11,517 nucleotides of DNA from CAYLJJ01 sp964384025 (GTDB lineage: Bacteria; Myxococcota_A; Bradymonadia; UBA7976; UBA1532): contig CAYLJJ010000146.1 of assembly GCA_964384025.1 (NCBI GenBank), forward strand, positions 1 through 11,517, given 5' to 3'. Position 1 is the stretch's first letter. Each line of letters opens with the position of its first letter. This document shows, piece by piece, positions 6,816-11,517 of this stretch. The notes beneath the pieces are model-generated. The model did no database searches. It was not told the DNA's origin and worked only from the letters and a program-made list of their open reading frames with translations. Position numbers and translations under genes: made by a program.

Positions 6816-7730
6816 TTAATGCAGCCAGCGGTAGGCTTCCATCACCTGTGTCTCGTCCAGGCGCGCTTCAAAGCCTGAGGCAGCCTTAAAGGCACGACAA
6901 TCAACCACGATGGGGTATTTCAGATGGGCGCAAGAGGCGATGGGGAGGCGGGGAAGGCCGAAGTGCCCGAGGAGCTTAGGGAAGAGAGGTTCAGGGATCG
7001 GCAAGGCTCGACGCCCTGTAACGCGGATCAGCAAAGAGAGAGGGACAGGGGGAGAACCCGCGACATTAAAGACCCCATGCAGGCCCTTGGAGAGCGCGCA
7101 GAGGATCGCCTCGGCGGCGTCATATTCATGGAGGAACTGAAAGAGAGGATCAAAGCCCAGCACCATCGGCACCCGCCCGGTAGAGAGCAGATTGGAGAGA
7201 GGTCCTCGCTCTGATGGCCCTAGAGTATAGACCACACGAAGCACAGCAGTCTTAATCTGAGGGAAGCGCCAGATGGCGGAGCCCGCATAGAGATCAGCGG
7301 CTACTAGGTCCGCTAGGTTGGGGAAGGTGCTGGCGGCCAGAGGGGGCTCAGACTCTTTGCGGTAGAGGGGAGCATCTTGAGCGGCGCCATAGATGGTGTG
7401 GCGGCTGATGAAGAGGAGCTGCTTGACTCCATAGTTTTGGCAATGCTCCAACAGGATACGGGTGCCTTGGAGGTTGTTGCGATAGCGCTCCTCTCGTCGC
7501 GCGCTGAGGTGCGTCACTGTCGCCATATGAATGACCGCCTCAGGTCGGTGACTTCGAAAGAGATCCTCCGCTGGGCGCTTGCGAACATCAGCCCTGAAGA
7601 CCTCGATCTCTTGAGGGGCGTCAGGCCAGGGACGACGATCGATGCCGCAGACCTCGTGCCCCTCCCGAAGCAGACGCTCCGCCAGACGCCGCCCGATGCC
7701 TCCGCTGATGCCGGTGATCAAGATCCTCAT
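6816..7730 (-). CDS. Atypical extended SDR (NAD-dependent epimerase-like)
   Basis: A 304-residue Rossmann protein of the NAD-dependent epimerase/dehydratase type. The nucleotide-binding GxxGxxG is residues 7-13 (GISGGIG), and an Asp at 31 ends the second strand, favouring NAD. The usual active-site Tyr-x3-Lys is missing: the matching region reads LADLVAADLYAGSAIW (139-154), after FISRHTIYGA (107-116). An acidic LVxxD segment followed by W(R/K)(F/Y)P is, from memory, a feature of a subfamily of these proteins and not damage. The start overlaps the acyltransferase stop as ATGA, so the two are very likely co-translated; a similar SDR-acyltransferase adjacency is, from memory, known in actinobacteria. 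The protein may act on or bind a sugar-nucleotide or lipid substrate. Its reaction cannot be assigned. Confidence 0.85.
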   Translation of the reverse strand: MRILITGISGGIGRRLAERLLREGHEVCGIDRRPWPDAPQEIEVFRADVRKRPAEDLFRSHRPEAVIHMATVTHLSARREERYRNNLQGTRILLEHCQNYGVKQLLFISRHTIYGAAQDAPLYRKESEPPLAASTFPNLADLVAADLYAGSAIWRFPQIKTAVLRVVYTLGPSERGPLSNLLSTGRVPMVLGFDPLFQFLHEYDAAEAILCALSKGLHGVFNVAGSPPVPLSLLIRVTGRRALPIPEPLFPKLLGHFGLPRLPIASCAHLKYPIVVDCRAFKAASGFEARLDETQVMEAYRWLH

Positions 7731-8536
7731 AAGCTGCCCTCCCGTCGCAAACGACGACCCTCTTTGATCAGCTCCTCGATGCGCTCACGGACTTGCCGAA
7801 TATAGCTCTCGATCACCTCATCAGACTCTCGCCCTGAACCTTCGAAGTAGAGAGGCTCTCCATAGATCAAGCAGCAGGTCACGGGGAGGGGGATGGGCAG
7901 AAGGTAGGGGGGCACCGGCCAGTAGGGGGTCCCCATCAGACGGGCCATGCTGCGGGCGTGATAGATGGTGGGGAGGGCCTCCTCACCACCAATAAAGGCT
8001 AGGGGTACGATGGGAGAGCCGGTCTGCATAGCGATACGCAGAAAGCCGGTCCCAAAGTGCATCAACTGATAGCGATCCTTATAAAGCTTGCCTGTCCCCC
8101 GCGCTCCCTCGGGAAAGACCATCAGGAGCCTGTCATTCTCCAGGATACGTAGAGCATGCTCTGGAAGCCCCGCGAGCTGACCAATGCGCGAGAAGAAGGG
8201 AGAGACAAAGGGCAGATTTTGGGCGAACTTCTCCACCATACCGTGAGCATGACGGGGAGGATCTCCCTCAAAGAAGGTGCTGGCCAACACCATGCCTGCA
8301 TCTACGGGGATTCCACCTGAGTGGTTGCCGATGAGCATGGCGCGCCCCTTGGGGATATGCTCAATGCCCAGGCAGCGTACCCGAAAGTAGCGACGATAGA
8401 GAGGCTCTAAGCTGGAGTAGAGGAGGCCCAGGTAATCCTTGGAGATTCCAAAGGGATCAAGGCCATAGCGATTGAAGGGCAGCTCCAGCCTTTCCAGGCG
8501 TTGAGCTACACTCTTTGAGGTGAGTCTATGCCACAT
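7727..8536 (-). CDS. Lysophospholipid/diacylglycerol-type acyltransferase (PlsC superfamily)
   Basis: A 269-residue membrane-associated acyltransferase expected to move an acyl chain from acyl-CoA or acyl-ACP to a lipid hydroxyl. The catalytic block is IGNHSGGIPVDAG (69-81), with His72 and Asp79. This spacing is longer than the classical HX4D of PlsC and typical of the HSGG subgroup related to diacylglycerol acyltransferases. Block III is FPEGARGTGK (141-150) and block IV is SPIVPLAFIG (174-183). The N-terminal FNRYGLDPFGIS segment is, as far as I recall, conserved in this subgroup. It is the first gene of the minus-strand operon, 52 bases from the divergent HD-domain gene. Its ribosome site is weak (TTAGG about 7 bases before the ATG). 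The acceptor lipid is unknown. Confidence 0.88.
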   Translation of the reverse strand: MWHRLTSKSVAQRLERLELPFNRYGLDPFGISKDYLGLLYSSLEPLYRRYFRVRCLGIEHIPKGRAMLIGNHSGGIPVDAGMVLASTFFEGDPPRHAHGMVEKFAQNLPFVSPFFSRIGQLAGLPEHALRILENDRLLMVFPEGARGTGKLYKDRYQLMHFGTGFLRIAMQTGSPIVPLAFIGGEEALPTIYHARSMARLMGTPYWPVPPYLLPIPLPVTCCLIYGEPLYFEGSGRESDEVIESYIRQVRERIEELIKEGRRLRREGSL

Positions 8537-8588
8537 AGAGAGAGCCTAACAGTCCGCTTCCGCTTGAGGAAGGGAGAGGAGATTGAGC

Positions 8589-9131
8589 ATGAGCCCCTGG
8601 TCTCAAGAGCGCTATCTGAGCGCGCTCCATTTTGCGGGAGAGGCCCACGCAGGGCAGCGCTACCCAGGTACGGAGATCTGTTATCTGATGCACCTCAGCA
8701 TAGTTTCGATGGAGATCCTTGCGGCCCTGCGCCTGGAAGCTGAACATGACGGAGATTTGGCGATGCAGTGCGCCCTGCTCCATGATGTGCTCGAGGACAC
8801 CGCACGAAGCTTTGAGGAGCTGCGCGTCGCCTTTGGTCGGACGGTGGCAGAGGGAGTAGAGGCCCTCTCTAAGCGTCCAGCGGAGAGCAAGCGCGCAGCG
8901 ATGCTGGACAGCCTGCAGCGGATTCGCGCTCAGCCTCATGAGATCTGGATGGTCAAGTTGGCTGATCGCATCTGTAATCTTCAGTCACCCCCTCACTACT
9001 GGCCCCTTGAAAAGCGCCGCGCCTATCAAGAGGAGGCGCGGATCATCCTGGCAGAGTTGGGCGCTGCGAGTCCTGCCCTAGCAGCACGTCTAAGAGAGAA
9101 GATCGAGAGCTATAGCGCCTTTCTGAGTTGA
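8589..9131 (+). CDS. HD-domain protein, probable small alarmone hydrolase (MESH1/SpoT-like)
   Basis: A 180-residue single-domain protein resembling the hydrolase half of RelA/SpoT. Metal-binding residues are in place: His35 in CYLMHLS, His65-Asp66 with Glu69-Asp70 in LLHDVLEDT, and Asp126 in KLADRICNL. HDxxED is the signature of (p)ppGpp hydrolases of this family. There is no synthetase, TGS or ACT domain, so it would be a stand-alone hydrolase breaking down stress alarmones; NADPH or another nucleotide is a possible alternative substrate, as proposed for MESH1 relatives. The reading frame could start at TTG 8583, but the AGGAG at 8577-8581 sits only one base from it and 7 bases from the ATG at 8589, so the ATG is chosen. 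It is the only plus-strand gene between two minus-strand units, and its stop is 3 bases from that of the downstream SDR. Confidence 0.85.
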   Translation: MSPWSQERYLSALHFAGEAHAGQRYPGTEICYLMHLSIVSMEILAALRLEAEHDGDLAMQCALLHDVLEDTARSFEELRVAFGRTVAEGVEALSKRPAESKRAAMLDSLQRIRAQPHEIWMVKLADRICNLQSPPHYWPLEKRRAYQEEARIILAELGAASPALAARLREKIESYSAFLS

Positions 9132-9134
9132 GGA

Positions 9135-10166
9135 TCAGGCGAGGCTCCTACGCAGCTCCTGGAGGCCCTCATCACGGCTGATGGCTTGATAGCCTCCCGC
9201 CTTAAAGAGGGCCAAACAGCGACGGTTGCTGAAGTCCAGGTTGCTGCTGACGCTCTGCACCGCATAAAGGGAGGGATCCATAAAGGGCTGCGCTTGGCCT
9301 AGGCGACTGGAGATCTGGCTGATCAGCCAACCCAGAGCTTTACCCAGGGCAAGAGGGAGGGTGATGGGCTTTGGAGAGCGCCCCAAATAGGTCTGAGCGA
9401 TGAGCCGATAAAACTCATCTACGCTGGTGTGCTCTGAGTCCAGCACGTTGATCGCCTGCCCCAAAGCCTCCTCTTGGGTAGCAGCAAGGAGGAGAGCAGC
9501 GGCTACATTGCGAACATGCGCCAAGGGCCAGCGGTTCTCTCCCCGCCAAGGGCCAAAATGAACCCTCCAGGGGGAACCGCGCAGGAAGTCGATGATGCGT
9601 GGGGTGAGGGTCTGGTCTCCCAATCCCCAGATGGCGGCAGGTCGCAGGATAACAAAGCGAGAGGGAGGGAGCTGATCGCGGATCCAGCGCTCCGCTCTGA
9701 TCTTATACTCTGGATAGAGGTTGCCTGTGTTGTTTTCGAGAGGCAAGGTCTCCTCATCCTCCCCCTGGAAATCTCGAAGTCCATACACGTCGGTGGTGGA
9801 GACAAAGAGAAAGCGGGGAACCTCAAGGGCGAGGCTGAGGGCGGTCAGTCCCTGCACCGCCTCAAAATTTGTACGCCGAAATTGCGACTCTCGACCCACA
9901 TCTGAAACCCTCCCTGCCGCATGGACGATAGCATCCAGTCGCCCTCCCTCCTCCTTCAGGGCCTCGCGTAAAGAGAGTTCCAGCGCAGCATGCTCGCAGA
10001 TATCTCCCTGGATGATCCGCAGCCCTCCTTGAGCGTTGAGCAGTTCCAAGCGCTCACTGCGGCTGCGATGAATCAGCGCCAGGACCGACCAGCCCGCCTC
10101 AAGGAAGGCAGCGCAGACATAGCCCCCCAAAAATCCAGCCGCGCCGGTAACAAAAACGGATCTCAT
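9135..10166 (-). CDS. Extended SDR, 3-beta-HSD/CerR-like NAD(P)-dependent reductase
   Basis: A 343-residue extended short-chain dehydrogenase. The cofactor loop TGAAGFLGG is at residues 7-15. The catalytic triad looks complete: Ser123 in FVSTTDVYG, and Tyr151 and Lys155 in LYPEYKIRAE. RPAAIWGLGD (175-184) and the C-terminal half fit the 3-beta-hydroxysteroid dehydrogenase/sterol-type branch, which also includes bacterial ceramide reductase (CerR). The ATG at 10166 has an AGGAG 5 bases upstream. The gene diverges, across 91 bases, from an alpha-oxoamine synthase, the family that makes 3-ketosphinganine. Reduction of a keto-lipid or epimerisation of a sugar are both possible; the neighbour favours the lipid role, with moderate confidence. 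Confidence 0.85.
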   Translation of the reverse strand: MRSVFVTGAAGFLGGYVCAAFLEAGWSVLALIHRSRSERLELLNAQGGLRIIQGDICEHAALELSLREALKEEGGRLDAIVHAAGRVSDVGRESQFRRTNFEAVQGLTALSLALEVPRFLFVSTTDVYGLRDFQGEDEETLPLENNTGNLYPEYKIRAERWIRDQLPPSRFVILRPAAIWGLGDQTLTPRIIDFLRGSPWRVHFGPWRGENRWPLAHVRNVAAALLLAATQEEALGQAINVLDSEHTSVDEFYRLIAQTYLGRSPKPITLPLALGKALGWLISQISSRLGQAQPFMDPSLYAVQSVSSNLDFSNRRCLALFKAGGYQAISRDEGLQELRRSLA

Positions 10167-10193
10167 CGTTTCTCCTGTGACTCTGTTATCTTT

Positions 10194-10222
10194 TTGAGTT
10201 CTACCCCAAACATCACTATGGT
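10194..10222 (+). promoter_or_regulatory. Candidate sigma-70 promoter of the oxoamine synthase gene
   Basis: TTGAGT (10194-10199), a 17-base spacer and TATGGT (10217-10222), each matching four of six consensus bases. The gene starts 35 bases after the -10 hexamer with an AGGGA ribosome site (10244-10248). It lies in the divergent intergenic region shared with the SDR gene. Spacing and position fit well; sequence matches are only partial. Confidence 0.4.
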
Positions 10223-10257
10223 TCGCTTAATTTTTCCTTAATCAGGGACCCCCAATT

Positions 10258-11517
10258 ATGCAGCCCCTCAAGCAGCTCAAAACGCAGCTTAATAACCTCA
10301 CTGTGCGCCTTAAACTCTCTCGAATTTCCTCAAAAAATCTCTACGCTCGCTGCATGGCTAGTTTTTATAGAGAGTCCTCTCGGCGAGGGGCCTCACTCCA
10401 AGACGCCAGCCAACGCTTTAACCAGGAGGTGGAGAAGCTCATCCAAAATGAGCAACATTTTTATGACCTTCTGGTTTTGAGTAAAGAGGGGGCTCGGATC
10501 GAGGTCAAAGATCGTCGCGGTGCCCGCTTTGATCTCCTCGATTTGGTCAGCAACTCTTATAATGATCTAGAGCACTTCCAGGAGACTCGTACGGCCCTCC
10601 TGGAGTTTGTACGCCATCAACCTTTGGCCAGCTGTATTTCTCGAAAGATCGCCGGGCATCACCTCTCCCATGAGGAGCTGTGTCGGGAGATGAGCGACTT
10701 TATGGGTTATGAGGGCTGTGTCCTGGCGACCTCAGGTTATATCTGTCAGCTCTCTACCCTCTTCGCTCTCTTCCACGAGGGGGATGTGATCTTCTCCGAT
10801 GAGCACAACCACTCCTCTATCATAGATGGCAGCCGCCTGAGCCGCGCGAAGGTGATCATCTATAAACATCTGGACTATGCCCACCTCGAGGAGCTGCTCA
10901 GGACACACCGCCGAACCTACAATGTGGCTGGGATCGTCTCTGATGGAGTTTTTAGCACCAAAGGGGCGATGGCGAACCTGGATCAAATCGTGCGCCTCGC
11001 TCGAAAATACAACTGTACGAGCCTGATCGATGACACCCACGGAATCAGTGTGATCGGCGCAGGGGGACGGGGCTGCTTGGACCTATTTCAGGAGCGCCCC
11101 GACGTGATCACCGGCGGCTTTGGTAAGGCTTTTGGAGCCTTTGGGGGTTTTGTGGTCGCCAATGAAGCGATGACAGAGGTGATCAACAGTCTGGGGCGCC
11201 AGAACATCAACACCAGCAACCTATCTCCCATCATGGCCGCTCAGGCGCTCATCAACCTGAGGCACTATCGAGCCAACCTGAGCGAGATTCAGGGAACCCT
11301 CGTGGGAAAACTGCGCCTCTTTAACGAGGCTCTCTCTGCTTATGGACTCGCCAGCTACGCAGATCCTGATCGTTATATCCATCCCATCTTCTGCCTCTAT
11401 CAAAAGCAGGAGCAGCAGACTTTGGAGAACTTTAGAGAGCTGATCTCTGAGGGTTTTTTGCCCTCTTTCTTTCCTCCACCGGTAGCGACTTATCCCTCTC
11501 TGCGCTTTAGCTTACAC
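10258..11517 (+). CDS. Alpha-oxoamine synthase (serine palmitoyltransferase-like), partial at right edge
   Basis: The frame is open for 420 codons to the end of the window with no stop; the C-terminal end is cut off, probably by some tens of residues. This is a PLP-dependent enzyme of the alpha-oxoamine synthase family, which condenses an amino acid with an acyl-thioester and loses CO2 (serine palmitoyltransferase, AONS, KBL and CqsA-type enzymes). Visible marks are DEHNHSSIIDGSRL (181-194, His185 stacking on PLP), LIDDTHG (256-262, Asp258 and His261), GAGGRG (267-272), and GGFGKAFGAFGG (286-297) with Lys290 as the Schiff-base lysine. About 65 residues precede the core, longer than in AONS or KBL and compatible with serine palmitoyltransferase-like members. 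The substrate is not decided by sequence. AGGGA lies 9 bases before the ATG. It diverges from a CerR-like SDR. Confidence 0.88.
   Translation, partial: MQPLKQLKTQLNNLTVRLKLSRISSKNLYARCMASFYRESSRRGASLQDASQRFNQEVEKLIQNEQHFYDLLVLSKEGARIEVKDRRGARFDLLDLVSNSYNDLEHFQETRTALLEFVRHQPLASCISRKIAGHHLSHEELCREMSDFMGYEGCVLATSGYICQLSTLFALFHEGDVIFSDEHNHSSIIDGSRLSRAKVIIYKHLDYAHLEELLRTHRRTYNVAGIVSDGVFSTKGAMANLDQIVRLARKYNCTSLIDDTHGISVIGAGGRGCLDLFQERPDVITGGFGKAFGAFGGFVVANEAMTEVINSLGRQNINTSNLSPIMAAQALINLRHYRANLSEIQGTLVGKLRLFNEALSAYGLASYADPDRYIHPIFCLYQKQEQQTLENFRELISEGFLPSFFPPPVATYPSLRFSLH

Noticed and set aside
8583..8588. TTG start for the HD-domain gene
   Set aside because: It is one base from the AGGAG, while the ATG at 8589 is 7 bases from it.
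9132..9134. Terminator between the convergent HD and SDR genes
   Set aside because: Only three bases separate the two stops and no hairpin with T-run is visible inside either gene end.
9474..9905. Plus-strand frame of about 143 codons inside the CerR-like SDR gene
   Set aside because: It is fully antisense to a gene with complete SDR motifs and shows no recognisable domain or ribosome site.
10732..11040. Minus-strand frame of about 102 codons inside the oxoamine synthase gene
   Set aside because: It is antisense to the PLP-binding core of a well-supported enzyme and has no supporting features.

Overview
The window looks like chromosomal DNA from a Gram-negative, moderately GC-rich bacterium, most likely a Myxococcota- or Bradymonadia-type lineage (formerly grouped with the deltaproteobacteria). 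The evidence is indirect: two lipoproteins with acidic Ser/Asp/Pro-rich linkers after the lipobox, one of them built of Cys-rich repeats of a kind common in those groups; a eukaryote-like C2 domain fused to a TerD domain; and an alpha-oxoamine synthase of the type used for sphingoid lipids. No rRNA, tRNA, insertion sequence or CRISPR array is visible.

Layout. Positions 26-4424 hold three minus-strand genes with visibly lower G+C than the rest: a C2-TerD fusion protein, a predicted beta-propeller lipoprotein and a very Cys-rich repeat lipoprotein. This looks like an accessory, envelope- or calcium-related block. Positions 4601-8536 hold a compact minus-strand run, transcribed from right to left: acyltransferase, SDR protein, Hsp33 (hslO), a membrane protein of unknown function and a DEDDh exonuclease. 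Stop/start overlaps (ATGA at 7727-7730, TGATG at 5925-5929, and a 32-base overlap at 5193-5224) point to an operon with translational coupling.

A plus-strand HD-domain gene (8589-9131, a likely small alarmone hydrolase) diverges from that operon. It converges, with a 3-base gap, on a minus-strand extended SDR (9135-10166). The SDR diverges in turn from an alpha-oxoamine synthase (10258 to the right edge, cut off by the window). The SDR/oxoamine synthase pair, with the acyltransferase/SDR pair nearby, suggests lipid synthesis, possibly sphingolipid- or ceramide-like. That is inference.

The items most worth a second look are the C2-TerD fusion with an insertion in its calcium-binding loop; a perfect 8-bp stem that buries the Shine-Dalgarno sequence of the heat/oxidation chaperone gene hslO; and the oxoamine synthase/SDR divergent pair.
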